The notes below the pieces were generated by a model. The model searched no databases and was not told the DNA's origin. It saw only the letters and a program-made list of their open reading frames with translations. Below, in pieces: positions 1 to 7,097 of a DNA stretch of 14,325 nucleotides. The DNA is from an uncultured Eggerthellaceae bacterium (lineage in GTDB: Bacteria > Actinomycetota > Coriobacteriia > Coriobacteriales > Eggerthellaceae), in assembly GCA_958454405.1 (NCBI GenBank), contig CAUEBO010000063.1, forward strand, positions 1-14,325, written 5' to 3'. The stretch's first letter is position 1, and the number at the start of each line of letters is the position of its first letter. The position numbers and the translations under genes were made by a program.

Positions 1-247
1 CGCCCCCGCGATCCCACGAATCTCGGACGCCATGGCCGGCCTCGCTGACTTACTACGCCAACCTGGGCGGTTGCTTTCGCGCTTGCGCGCGAAGCGCGGG
101 TCGCTTCGCTCCTGCGCGGTCGACCTGCGGGCCCATCATGCGGCCTGCGGCCGCATGGCAAGCGTCGCCGCGCTCGCGTGCCGGCCGACCTGGGCAGTGG
201 TTTTCGCGCTTGTGCGCGAAGTGCTGGGCCGTCGCTTTGCTTCGATC
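1..247. repeat. Palindrome-rich intergenic repeat cluster
   Basis: This GC-rich stretch lies beyond the 3' end of the flippase gene and has no convincing gene. An imperfect direct repeat of about 50 bp links 61-110 with 188-241; both copies begin acctgggc and contain the hairpin ttcgcgc-TTGY-gcgcgaa (76-93 and 203-220). In the first copy a second, mutually exclusive hairpin, gcgaagcg/cgcttcgc, spans 89-109. Between the copies is a perfect 9-bp stem, catgcggcc/ggccgcatg (137-157). Positions 1-62 resemble 5280-5340 in the alpha-subunit gene, which suggests a dispersed family that continues past the left edge. Any role, such as transcript ends or a mobile remnant, is inference. Confidence 0.6.
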
Positions 248-2248
248 CTACTGTGGCAACGCTCCCTCGTCGCCGGATGCGCCCTGGTCGAAGGGCTCCT
301 CGGCACGTGCGCGGGCCTTGGCGTGCGCGGCGGCGCGGGCGGGGGACATGCCCCGGGCCTCGCCGCCTTCTGCTTCCAGCTCGGCCTCGATCGCACGCAC
401 GCGCGCCTTCTCATGGGCGGCCTCGCGCGCCATCGCGGAGCGCCCGCGCACCTTCGCGTCCGGGCCCACGGCTTCCGTCTCGTCTTCCGTGGCCTTGGAA
501 AATCCCAGGCGGATGCTGATGTACTCGCTCACCAGCAGCACGAGCAGGATGCACATGACGATGAGGTAGCCGATGACCGCGCCCGGCAGCCCGGTGAAGT
601 TCACCAGCAGGATGGGCACGAACAGCGAGAACCCGAACGTGATGATGTAGAGCTTCGTCACGGCGCGCTGCCGCCTGAGGACGGTGATGACCTGGTACAA
701 AAAGTCGATGGCCGCCGTCACGCCGCCTGCGGCGATCATGATGAACAGCAGCCCGCGGAACTGCTCGAAGTCGAGCCCGTACAGAAAGCTCATGACGGGG
801 ATGCCGATCCATCCCATGACGAGCGCCGTCGCTCCCGTGTACGCCACGATCACCAGCATGATGGCCACGATGATCAGGTCGAACTTCCTGCGCTTGTCGG
901 GGTCGCCCCACGCTTCCGCCATGCGCACGAGCAGCGGCTTGTAGATGAGGCCGATGGTGAGCAGGATGCCCTGCGCGGGAAAGTACAGCGCGTTGAAGTA
1001 CAGCTGGTTGTCGTAGCTCAGCACGCCTTCCATGACGAACTTCGGCATGTTGTCGATGAGCGCGTACAGAAACAGCGCCAGGAACAGCGGGAAGCACTGC
1101 TTGAACAGCCTGCCCACGCTGGAGGGATTCACGCGGCGCGATTTCGACGTTTCGAACAGCGCGAGCGGGAACGTGAGCACGGCGAACGTGATCACGGCAG
1201 CCACGGCCATCACGATGCAGGACACCGGCAGGTTGCGCGTGACGAGCAGGCACAGCGAGAACACGATGAGCACGACCACCGAGCGGAACGCCTGGGAGAC
1301 GCCGGCCAGATAGAGCTTGTCCACCTGCTGCAGGCGGCCCTCGTACACGTCGGCCAGGCCGTCGACCATCTTGTACAGGTACACGCCCAGGCTGATGGTG
1401 AACATCTCGTCCGAGTAGCCGCGGATCGAGCAGTACGCCACGCCCACCAGCACCATGACGGCGCACGTGATCCAGCGGTTCGCCTGGTAGTCCGAGAACG
1501 AGTGGGCCTCGTCCAGGTCCGACACCTGGTAGGTGCGCACGCCGTAGTTGGCCAGGTACATGAGCAGCATGCCGGTGACGAACGCCATGGAGAACATGCC
1601 GGCCTGCTCCACGCCCACGAGCTGTGTGACCACGACGGTGAGGATGGGGAACACCATGCCCCACGCGCCGATGCCGATGGAGTTCCACACGTAGTCGCGC
1701 GTGGTGCGGTGGGCGGCGTACTCCGCTTCCTGCTCGGCCAGCGAGCGCTCGGACACGGCGCCCAGCAGGCGGTTGCACCAGTGGTTCACCGAGCGCGTGA
1801 TGAAGTTCGGCTTGCGGGGCTCGGCCGCTTCGCCCCGCTTCCCGCTTCCCGTGCGCGGGAAGCGCCGGCCGCTTCGTCCCGACGCTGCGTTCTCGTCGGA
1901 GTTGGGGCGTCCGTCGCGCCGATTGGCGACGGGGGCTGCGGTCGTCCGGGCCGCCGTTGCGGCTCCGGCGCGCTCGGCGCGTTTTCCGTGCCGACCGGTC
2001 GCGGCCGGGCCTTCGGGGGCTTTCCCGTGGCGCCCGATCGCCGCATCCTCCTCGCGTTCGGGGGATGGGGCGAAACGCTGCGCGTGCCCTGTCGCCGCCT
2101 GCCGCTCCTCGATGCCCGGACCGCTCTGAACGCGCTCCGGCGCGCGCAAAACGGGGCCGGCGGGCTGCGCGGCCTGCTTGTCGGTGGTGTTCGGTTGCAA
2201 GGGATCCCGTTTCGTCAAAGCGATCGTCTTCCTCCGTGCGTGCTGCAT
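248..2248 (-). CDS. Polysaccharide/oligosaccharide flippase, MOP (Wzx-like) superfamily
   Basis: This is a multi-pass membrane protein of about 666 residues from this start. It probably moves lipid-linked sugar precursors across the cytoplasmic membrane for surface polysaccharide assembly. The core has about 12-14 hydrophobic segments with the spacing and polar breaks typical of the polysaccharide-synthesis/MATE-like family; a typical Wzx has 400-500 residues. Here the core is preceded by roughly 150-180 low-complexity residues rich in Arg, Gly, Ala and Pro (GRHGK motifs recur), and followed by an Ala/Arg/Glu-rich, probably helical tail. The start is uncertain. ATG 2248 lies downstream of a TATAAT box at 2294-2299. 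TTG 2218 has the better Shine-Dalgarno (GGAGG, 12 nt upstream). ATG 2305 overlaps the promoter, and the frame stays open to a TTG at 2344. Stop is TAG at 248-250. It stands alone and diverges from the oxidoreductase operon. The substrate is not predictable. Confidence 0.75.
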   Translation of the reverse strand: MQHARRKTIALTKRDPLQPNTTDKQAAQPAGPVLRAPERVQSGPGIEERQAATGHAQRFAPSPEREEDAAIGRHGKAPEGPAATGRHGKRAERAGAATAARTTAAPVANRRDGRPNSDENAASGRSGRRFPRTGSGKRGEAAEPRKPNFITRSVNHWCNRLLGAVSERSLAEQEAEYAAHRTTRDYVWNSIGIGAWGMVFPILTVVVTQLVGVEQAGMFSMAFVTGMLLMYLANYGVRTYQVSDLDEAHSFSDYQANRWITCAVMVLVGVAYCSIRGYSDEMFTISLGVYLYKMVDGLADVYEGRLQQVDKLYLAGVSQAFRSVVVLIVFSLCLLVTRNLPVSCIVMAVAAVITFAVLTFPLALFETSKSRRVNPSSVGRLFKQCFPLFLALFLYALIDNMPKFVMEGVLSYDNQLYFNALYFPAQGILLTIGLIYKPLLVRMAEAWGDPDKRRKFDLIIVAIMLVIVAYTGATALVMGWIGIPVMSFLYGLDFEQFRGLLFIMIAAGGVTAAIDFLYQVITVLRRQRAVTKLYIITFGFSLFVPILLVNFTGLPGAVIGYLIVMCILLVLLVSEYISIRLGFSKATEDETEAVGPDAKVRGRSAMAREAAHEKARVRAIEAELEAEGGEARGMSPARAAAHAKARARAEEPFDQGASGDEGALPQ

Positions 2249-2293
2249 GCCATGCTGGTGGCGCCCCTGCCTTTCTGCGTCTGCTCGTGCACG

Positions 2294-2299
2294 ATTATA
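2294..2299 (-). promoter_or_regulatory. Probable -10 box for the flippase gene
   Basis: The minus strand reads a perfect TATAAT here, 45-50 nt upstream of ATG 2248 and about 75 nt upstream of the TTG with the stronger Shine-Dalgarno. No good -35 hexamer is seen 16-18 bp upstream. If real, it rules out the in-frame ATG at 2305 as the start. Confidence 0.4.
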
Positions 2300-2380
2300 G
2301 TCCATCGCAGGAGCACGGCTCGTTCTGCACCAGAGCAACAGCAAACCATCGCAGCTTCGCGCCTTCGGCTCGCTTCGCTC

Positions 2381-2473
2381 GCTCAGGATGACAATGTGCT
2401 GGCTTGCGTAGTGCCAATGGCGGTTCAGCAGCGGAAACCGAGGTTCGCGGCAGTTTTTGCCGTTGGTTGATCA
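2381..2473 (+). repeat. Repeat module A, left arm of a long inverted repeat
   Basis: This 93-nt module begins gctcaggatgaca and ends cgttggttgatca. It pairs with the 90-nt module at 2584-2673 in inverse orientation. Near-perfect blocks lie at both ends, and the shared internal blocks are ggttcagc, ggttcg and ggcagtttt. Its first 53 nt recur as a direct repeat at 2761-2813. Just outside, 2370-2381 carries the tcgcttcgctcgctcagg motif that I recognise as common in intergenic repeats of many bacteria. Confidence 0.7.
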
Positions 2474-2583
2474 ATTCAGAGGCGCCATAGCGCTCCTTCG
2501 ATGCCTCGTCTCCGCGAACGACCGCAAATGGCCTGGTCGCAGCCTTTCCCCTTCCGGCGACGTCAAAAACTGCTGTGCGCCGA

Positions 2584-2673
2584 TGATCAACCAACGCCGA
2601 AAACTGCCACGAACCAGAGCTTTCGCCGCTGAACCAGCATCGACATGCACCTGGCCAGGTTGTCATCCTGAGC
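2584..2673 (-). repeat. Repeat module A', right arm of a long inverted repeat
   Basis: The reverse complement begins gctcaggatgacaacc and ends ggcgttggttgatca, matching 2381-2473. The 110 nt between the arms (2474-2583) contains another shorter inverted relative of the cagttttt segment (caaaaactg, near 2564-2572). The arrangement could fold as a cruciform or long hairpin. Confidence 0.7.
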
Positions 2674-2760
2674 GGAGGCTCCGCTTCGCGGGGCCTCCCT
2701 GTGCCCGCTTTGCGTGCTCGGGATCTCGACTGTCCACGGGACTGTCGAATGCTTGCGCTC

Positions 2761-2813
2761 GCTCAGGATGGCAGCGCGTTGGCTTGCAGAATGTCAAGGG
2801 CGGTTCAGCAGCG
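2761..2813 (+). repeat. Repeat module A, third partial copy
   Basis: This aligns without gaps to 2381-2433. Shared blocks are gctcaggatg, tggcttgc and the 13-nt cggttcagcagcgg end. It also forms an inverted pair with 2661-2674 (tgtcatcctgagcg against cgctcaggatggca at 2760-2773), so the three modules alternate in orientation (+, -, +). The whole 2306-2959 divergent intergenic region shows no gene, only these modules and promoters. Confidence 0.65.
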
Positions 2814-2913
2814 GGTGCGTCGTTTTGCGCCGCGTTTCGGGCTGCGTTCCGTGCTTCGCCGAGATGCGGGCGACCGCCTGTTGAAACCTGCAGGATTTGC
2901 GTCGACGCGGCGC

Positions 2914-2919
2914 TATACT
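2914..2919 (+). promoter_or_regulatory. Probable -10 box of the oxidoreductase operon
   Basis: TATACT lies 40 nt upstream of the first start codon of the operon. No convincing -35 is seen at the standard spacing, so this may be an activated promoter or a chance match. It lies just downstream of the repeat modules. Confidence 0.4.
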
Positions 2920-2959
2920 GATACGGTTGTTCACGCGTTTGAACGAACAGGAGAGGTTC

Positions 2960-4003
2960 ATGATCGAAGTCTTGTGGCACGGCCGCGGAGGGCAGGGAGC
3001 GTTCACGGCCGCGCGGCTGCTCGGTGCCGCGGCGTCGCTTTCGGAAGGCCGTTACGCGCTGGCGTTCCCGTCGTTCGGGCCCGAGCGGCGCGGCGCGCCC
3101 ATGCGCGCGTTCACGAAGCTGGACGATGCGCCCATCGGCGATCGAAGCGCGATCGCGCAAGCCGACTACGTGGTGTACCTGGACGACACGCTGCTGGGCG
3201 GCGATTGGGCAAACGAGCTCAAGCCCGGCGGGACGGTGCTGGTCAACAGCACGTTGTCGTTTGACGACGAGCGCATCGTGGCCGTCGATGCCGACGGCAT
3301 GTCTTCGGCTGTCCTCGGGCGGCCCATTCCCAACACGGTGTTTTTGGGAGCGATCTCGGCGCTGTGCGATGCGGTGGACGCCGAGGACGTGAAGGAGGCC
3401 GTGCGCCAGTACATGCCGGCGAAGCTGCACGCCAAGAACATCGCCATCGTGGATGCCGCGCGCGAGCTGCTGGACAAGCGGCGCGCGGGCGCTGCCGCCG
3501 ACGGATCCGGCGCGTCAGGCGCCGGAGGCCCGGGCGGGGAGCAGGCTTCCGCCGTCGCCGCGCCGGTAGCCGGCGGGCATGCTGCTCCGACGGCGCCGCC
3601 CTCGCCTTCGCGGCCGGACGGCTCCGTCATCCCGATGCTGCGCGACGACGAGCTGCGCCCTGAAGCCTATGCGCGCACGACGTGCTTCGAGGCGGGGTAC
3701 CTGGTGGCGAAGAACGCCGGGTGGCGCAACAGGCGCCCCGTCGTCGACCTCGATGCCTGCACGGGCTGCCTGCAGTGCTACCTGCACTGTCCCGACGGGA
3801 CCATCTACAAGGTTCCGTCGACCTGCCGGCCGACGGAACCGGCCGGGCTCGTGGCCATCGACTACGACTTCTGCAAGGGCTGCGGCGTGTGCGCGAGGGC
3901 CTGCGCCTTCGACGCGATCGTCATGGTTTCGGAGCGGGAGGCGCTTGCGGCCGAGGCGGCGGCAGGCGCGAACGATCGGACAAAGGAGGCGATCGCGCGA
4001 TGA
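2960..4003 (+). CDS. porG: 2-oxoacid (pyruvate):ferredoxin oxidoreductase, fused gamma-delta subunit
   Basis: This 347-residue protein is part of the anaerobic enzyme that decarboxylates pyruvate (or a related 2-oxoacid) to acyl-CoA and reduces ferredoxin. Residues 1-180 form the gamma domain, starting with the glycine-rich HGRGGQGAF motif. Residues 181-222 are a Gly/Ala/Pro linker. Residues 223-330 form the delta ferredoxin domain, with two CxxCxxCxxxC motifs (C267, C270, C273, C277 and C305, C308, C311, C315), each expected to bind a [4Fe-4S] cluster. Gamma and delta are separate genes in many archaea; fusion is also known. ATG 2960 was chosen for its AGGAG Shine-Dalgarno (2949-2953) and because the conserved domain begins there, although the frame is open further upstream. 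Its stop overlaps the alpha start (ATGA). Pyruvate is the likely substrate but sequence alone does not prove it. Confidence 0.9.
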   Translation: MIEVLWHGRGGQGAFTAARLLGAAASLSEGRYALAFPSFGPERRGAPMRAFTKLDDAPIGDRSAIAQADYVVYLDDTLLGGDWANELKPGGTVLVNSTLSFDDERIVAVDADGMSSAVLGRPIPNTVFLGAISALCDAVDAEDVKEAVRQYMPAKLHAKNIAIVDAARELLDKRRAGAAADGSGASGAGGPGGEQASAVAAPVAGGHAAPTAPPSPSRPDGSVIPMLRDDELRPEAYARTTCFEAGYLVAKNAGWRNRRPVVDLDACTGCLQCYLHCPDGTIYKVPSTCRPTEPAGLVAIDYDFCKGCGVCARACAFDAIVMVSEREALAAEAAAGANDRTKEAIAR

Positions 4004-5367
4004 AGCGGTTCCTTTCCGGCGACGAGGCGTTCGCCGAAGGCGTGCGCCTGGCGCGCCCCCACGTGATATCGGCCTATCCCATCACGCCGCAGACGGTGGT
4101 GGTGGAGCGCCTGAGCGAGATGGTGGAGGAGGGCAGTCTGGCCGCCGAGTACGTGCATGTGGAAAGCGAGCACTCGGCGCTGTCGTGCGCCATCGGCGCG
4201 TCTGCCACGGGCGCGCGCACGTTCACGGCCACGTCGAGCCAGGGCCTCTTGTACATGGCCGAGTGCCTGACCTACGCCTCGGGCGGGCGGTTCCCCATCG
4301 TCATGATGAACGCGAACCGCGCCACGGCGCTGCCGTGGAACATCTACGGCGACCAGCGCGACTCGCTGGCGCTTTTGGACCATGGCTGGATACAAGTGTA
4401 CGCCGAGGACAACCAGGAGGCGCTCGATCTGGCCCTCATGGCCTACGCGCTGGCGGAGGATCCGGAAGTCATGACGCCCGTGATGGTGAACCTGGACGGG
4501 TTCGCGCTCACGCACACCTACGAGACGGTGGACGTGCCCGATGCCAAGGCGGCCGACGCTTTCCTGCCGCCCTACGAGACGGCAAACCGGTTCGACTTCG
4601 AGCATCCGAAGAACATCGGGTATTCGGCGGGCCCTGAATTCAACCGCTACTACAAGTACTGGGAGCATCGCGACATGATGGCGGTCCCGACGGTCGTCGA
4701 GCGCGTGGAGGCGCGGTTCGCCGAGGTGCTGGGCAGGAGCTATCCCGGCATGGTGGAAACCGTGGCCTGCGACGACGCCGACTTCATCGTGGTGACGCTG
4801 GGTTCCACGGCGGGCCTCGTGCGCACCGTGGTGGACCGGCTGCGCGCGCAGGGCGTGCGCGCGGGCCTCATGCGCATCCGCTACCTGCGCCCCCTGCCCG
4901 GCGCGCTCATCGCCCAGGCGCTGCGCCATGCGAAGGCCGTGGCCGTGCTGGAGCAGGACATCTCGTTCGGTGCGGAAGGCACCGTGTGCACGAACGTGAA
5001 CTCGGCGCTTCAGCAGGCGGGGGCCACGGTTCCCACGTACGACTTCGTGGGGGGCCTGGGCGGAGACGACATCTCGGAGGCGCAGGTGGCCGGCATCTTC
5101 CGCACGCTGCAAGAAGCGGCGGCGGGCGCGGACGTGCCGCGCGTGTCGTTTTTGGGCGTGGATTCGCCGGCGGATGGAGTTCCGCCGGCTTGCCAGCCGC
5201 CGGAACGAGTCGACGCTGCGGCTTCCCCCGGCACCCGATCTCGCGGCGATGCCGAAGGCTCGCGTGCCGAAGTACGCTTCGCCTCCGCTATCCCCACGAT
5301 CTCGGGCACCGCGGAAACCCTCGCTGACTCATGTGGACCTGCGAGCTGCGACGAAGGGGGGCGCTAG
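4000..5367 (+). CDS. porA: 2-oxoacid (pyruvate):ferredoxin oxidoreductase, alpha subunit
   Basis: This 455-residue protein is the alpha subunit, which with beta forms the thiamine-diphosphate active site. The start of the pyrimidine-binding domain shows the family signature AYPITPQT near residue 27, followed by the EHSALSCAIGAS region. The C-terminal transketolase-like domain (about 240-387) contains the LRPLPG and GGLGGDDIS motifs. The family core is about 390 residues and ends near residue 387 here. Residues 388-455 form a tail rich in Pro, Ala, Ser and Gly, encoded by palindromic repeat-like DNA (9-bp stem at 5166-5189; 5280-5340 resembles window positions 1-62). ATG 4000 has AGGAGG at 3984-3989 and overlaps the previous stop by 4 nt, so translation is probably coupled. 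Confidence 0.92.
   Translation: MKRFLSGDEAFAEGVRLARPHVISAYPITPQTVVVERLSEMVEEGSLAAEYVHVESEHSALSCAIGASATGARTFTATSSQGLLYMAECLTYASGGRFPIVMMNANRATALPWNIYGDQRDSLALLDHGWIQVYAEDNQEALDLALMAYALAEDPEVMTPVMVNLDGFALTHTYETVDVPDAKAADAFLPPYETANRFDFEHPKNIGYSAGPEFNRYYKYWEHRDMMAVPTVVERVEARFAEVLGRSYPGMVETVACDDADFIVVTLGSTAGLVRTVVDRLRAQGVRAGLMRIRYLRPLPGALIAQALRHAKAVAVLEQDISFGAEGTVCTNVNSALQQAGATVPTYDFVGGLGGDDISEAQVAGIFRTLQEAAAGADVPRVSFLGVDSPADGVPPACQPPERVDAAASPGTRSRGDAEGSRAEVRFASAIPTISGTAETLADSCGPASCDEGGR
5166..5340 (+). repeat. Repeat-like insertion in the 3' end of the alpha-subunit gene
   Basis: A perfect inverted repeat, gccggcgga-TGGAGT-tccgccggc, occupies 5166-5189, followed by another related half (gccgccgga) at 5197-5205. 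From 5280 to 5340 the sequence aligns with window positions 1-62: shared blocks are ccgc, atccc, acga, tctcgg and the 10-nt cctcgctgact, about 70-75% identical by eye with small gaps. The segment is read through in frame and encodes the unusual C-terminal tail of the alpha subunit. Confidence 0.5.
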
Positions 5368-5369
5368 CC

Positions 5370-6290
5370 ATGGCACTCAACGCCAAGACCATCGCCGACG
5401 ACGAGTTCTTCTTCGGGCACAAGGCATGCGCCGGCTGCGGCGGGTCGCTCGCCGTGCGCGCGGCGCTCAAGGTGCTGGGACCGAACGCCGTGGCCGCGCT
5501 GCCTGCCGGCTGCATGAGCGCCGTCGGGTTCAACTTTCCGCAGCTCTCGTTTGCGAACAACGCCATGATCGCGCCGTTCGCCGCAACGGCCAGCGTGCTC
5601 ACCGGCATCGAGGCCGGTTTGCGCGCGCAAGGCAAGAAGCCCGACGACTGCACGGTGGTGGGTTTCGCCGGCGACGGCGGCACGGCCGACATCGGCCTGC
5701 AAGCGCTCTCCGGCGCCATCGACCGCAACGACGACGTGCTCTACATCTGCTACGACAACGAAGCGTACATGAACACGGGCATCCAAAAGAGCTCGCTGAC
5801 GCCGTTCGGCGCGAAGACCACCACCACGCCGGTGGGCAAGAACGCGCGCGGATGCCTGACGCAGAAGAAGAACCTGTTCGAGATCGTGGCCGCCCATGAC
5901 ATTCCTTACGCCGCCACGGCGAGCGTGGGCTACCTGAACGACTTCATACGCAAGGTGGAGCGCGCTCGCGACATCAAGGGCACGCGCTACCTCCATGTTA
6001 TCGCGCCGTGCCCGACGGGTTGGGGGCGTCCTGAGGACGAGATGGTGGACATGGCGAAGGAGATCGTCGACTGCGGCCTGTGGTACCTTGCGGAGTTCGA
6101 GGGCGAGCAGGTGTGCGGGCGCCCCGGCGGCCGCTTCAAGTTGAACCGCAATCCGAAGAAGTTCGCAAGCGCCGAAGCCTATCTGAAAAGTCAAGGCCGC
6201 TTCAAGGCGCTTTCCGATGAGGACGTGGCCGCCGTCGTGGCGGGCCGCGATGCGAAGTGGGAGGTCATGAGGGAGCGCTGGGCGGACTGA
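5370..6290 (+). CDS. porB: 2-oxoacid (pyruvate):ferredoxin oxidoreductase, beta subunit
   Basis: This 306-residue protein binds thiamine diphosphate and a [4Fe-4S] cluster. Visible motifs are ACAGCGG (C20, C23), PAGC (C48) and APCPTGW (C214), the four-cysteine pattern expected for the beta-subunit cluster. The diphosphate/Mg motif is GDGGTADIG (101-109), followed by YDNEAYMNTG (128-137). The length and the CPTGW signature fit PorB closely. ATG 5370 is two nt after the alpha stop, with a G-rich Shine-Dalgarno (AAGGGGGG, 5354-5361) that lies inside the last alpha codons. It is the last gene of the operon and is followed by a strong terminator. Confidence 0.93.
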   Translation: MALNAKTIADDEFFFGHKACAGCGGSLAVRAALKVLGPNAVAALPAGCMSAVGFNFPQLSFANNAMIAPFAATASVLTGIEAGLRAQGKKPDDCTVVGFAGDGGTADIGLQALSGAIDRNDDVLYICYDNEAYMNTGIQKSSLTPFGAKTTTTPVGKNARGCLTQKKNLFEIVAAHDIPYAATASVGYLNDFIRKVERARDIKGTRYLHVIAPCPTGWGRPEDEMVDMAKEIVDCGLWYLAEFEGEQVCGRPGGRFKLNRNPKKFASAEAYLKSQGRFKALSDEDVAAVVAGRDAKWEVMRERWAD

Positions 6291-6320
6291 CGACCGCGCT
6301 GGCGAACCGAAGCGTTCAAG

Positions 6321-6350
6321 GGCGTCGCCTGCGAGGCGGCGCCTTTTTTT
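6321..6350 (+). terminator. Intrinsic terminator of the por operon
   Basis: A 10-bp GC-rich stem (ggcgtcgcct/aggcggcgcc, one G-T wobble) with a 3-nt loop is followed by seven T. It lies 30 nt after the beta-subunit stop. Confidence 0.93.
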
Positions 6351-6471
6351 GATGTGCCGAGCCGCCCGCATGGCCGGCGGTGCGAGAAACGCGTTTCGAC
6401 CGAAGCGCCTCGGCATGCTGAAGCTTTCCCATGCGCTTCTCCTGTCTTTTGAAGGAAGAGCCGTAGAACTC

Positions 6472-6499
6472 TTGCATATATACTACCATGTGATAGAAT
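6472..6499 (+). promoter_or_regulatory. Extended -10 promoter of the toxin-antitoxin operon
   Basis: The -35 TTGCAT (6472-6477) is separated by 16 bp from TAGAAT (6494-6499), which is preceded by TGA and so forms an extended -10 (TGnTAnAAT). The predicted transcript start is near 6506, giving a leader of about 20 nt. An imperfect palindrome (6483-6496) overlaps the -10. The region is AT-rich compared with its surroundings. Confidence 0.7.
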
Positions 6500-6502
6500 G
6501 AA

Positions 6503-6520
6503 TCCTATCGAAAGATAGGA
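6503..6520. promoter_or_regulatory. Operator-like inverted repeat at the toxin-antitoxin promoter
   Basis: Perfect 7-bp arms TCCTATC/GATAGGA separated by GAAA sit 3 bp after the -10 box, over the predicted transcription start, and overlap the Shine-Dalgarno AGGAG (6517-6521). This is a typical position for an operator bound by the XRE antitoxin for autorepression. Because the transcript probably starts inside the left arm, DNA binding is more likely than an RNA hairpin. Confidence 0.6.
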
Positions 6521-6526
6521 GCACCT

Positions 6527-7096
6527 ATGGGACAAGAGATCACACCGGATGATATCAAGCGGATTCGCGGGAAGTACGGTTTGTCGCAGCAGAGCTTCGC
6601 GCGGCTGCTCGGCCTTGGCGAGGCGAGCATCGTTCGATACGAGAACGGCCAGCCGCCCAGCAAGGCGAACGCGAATCTGATCCGTGCGGCCGACGATCCT
6701 GCGTTCATGCGGGATTGCCTCGAACGCGACGGGGATCTGCTTTCGCGGGAGCAACGGGGGAAGACGGAGCAGATCATATACGCGATGGTAACCTTCGATG
6801 AGAGCGGAGACGTCATGGACATCAACGAGATGTACGAGATCACGCTTGAGCAGGAGATACTGAATGAGCAATTAGCGCATTTGATGGGAGAGACGTCGCG
6901 GCTGCTTGTCGCTGCTCGAGACAAGGAGGATCTGATTGCCGAAGCGGTGTATGAGGACGTGCTTACGCAACTTGCGCTGATACGGCCGAGTATCACGTAT
7001 AGAGAGAACTCGAAAGCCTCCAAGCTTTCCGAGATCAGGGGCCAGATTGAAAGCCTGAAGCGCATGGTGAAAAGCCGCAAGGCGAAGGCTGCTTGA
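6527..7096 (+). CDS. XRE-family HTH antitoxin of a zeta toxin module
   Basis: This 189-residue protein is probably the DNA-binding antitoxin and autorepressor of the adjacent zeta-type kinase. An XRE helix-turn-helix spans about residues 6-55 (GLSQQSFARLLGLGEASIVR, YENG). An acidic, mostly helical region follows (about 60-150), then a basic C-terminus ending in KSRKAKAA. The layout, HTH at the N-terminus and a longer helical domain upstream of a zeta kinase, recalls PezA of PezAT, but I see no clear epsilon-domain signature, so toxin neutralisation is inferred from position. ATG 6527 has AGGAG five nt upstream. The codon and base composition is less GC-rich than that of neighbouring genes, which suggests acquisition by transfer. 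Confidence 0.8.
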   Translation: MGQEITPDDIKRIRGKYGLSQQSFARLLGLGEASIVRYENGQPPSKANANLIRAADDPAFMRDCLERDGDLLSREQRGKTEQIIYAMVTFDESGDVMDINEMYEITLEQEILNEQLAHLMGETSRLLVAARDKEDLIAEAVYEDVLTQLALIRPSITYRENSKASKLSEIRGQIESLKRMVKSRKAKAA

Positions 7097-7097
7097 T

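Noticed and set aside
32..2470. An 812-codon open frame on the plus strand opposite the flippase
   Set aside because: It is antisense to a clear membrane protein. Its product is rich in His, Asp, Glu and Arg with no domain, as expected for the complement of a high-GC gene.
3862..5112. A 416-codon open frame on the minus strand opposite the alpha subunit
   Set aside because: It is a shadow of the well-supported oxidoreductase genes, with low-complexity His/Arg-rich sequence.
6386..6397. A perfect 12-bp palindrome, gaaacgcgtttc, after the por terminator
   Set aside because: It is isolated, far from the next promoter (about 75 nt before the -35), and could easily occur by chance.
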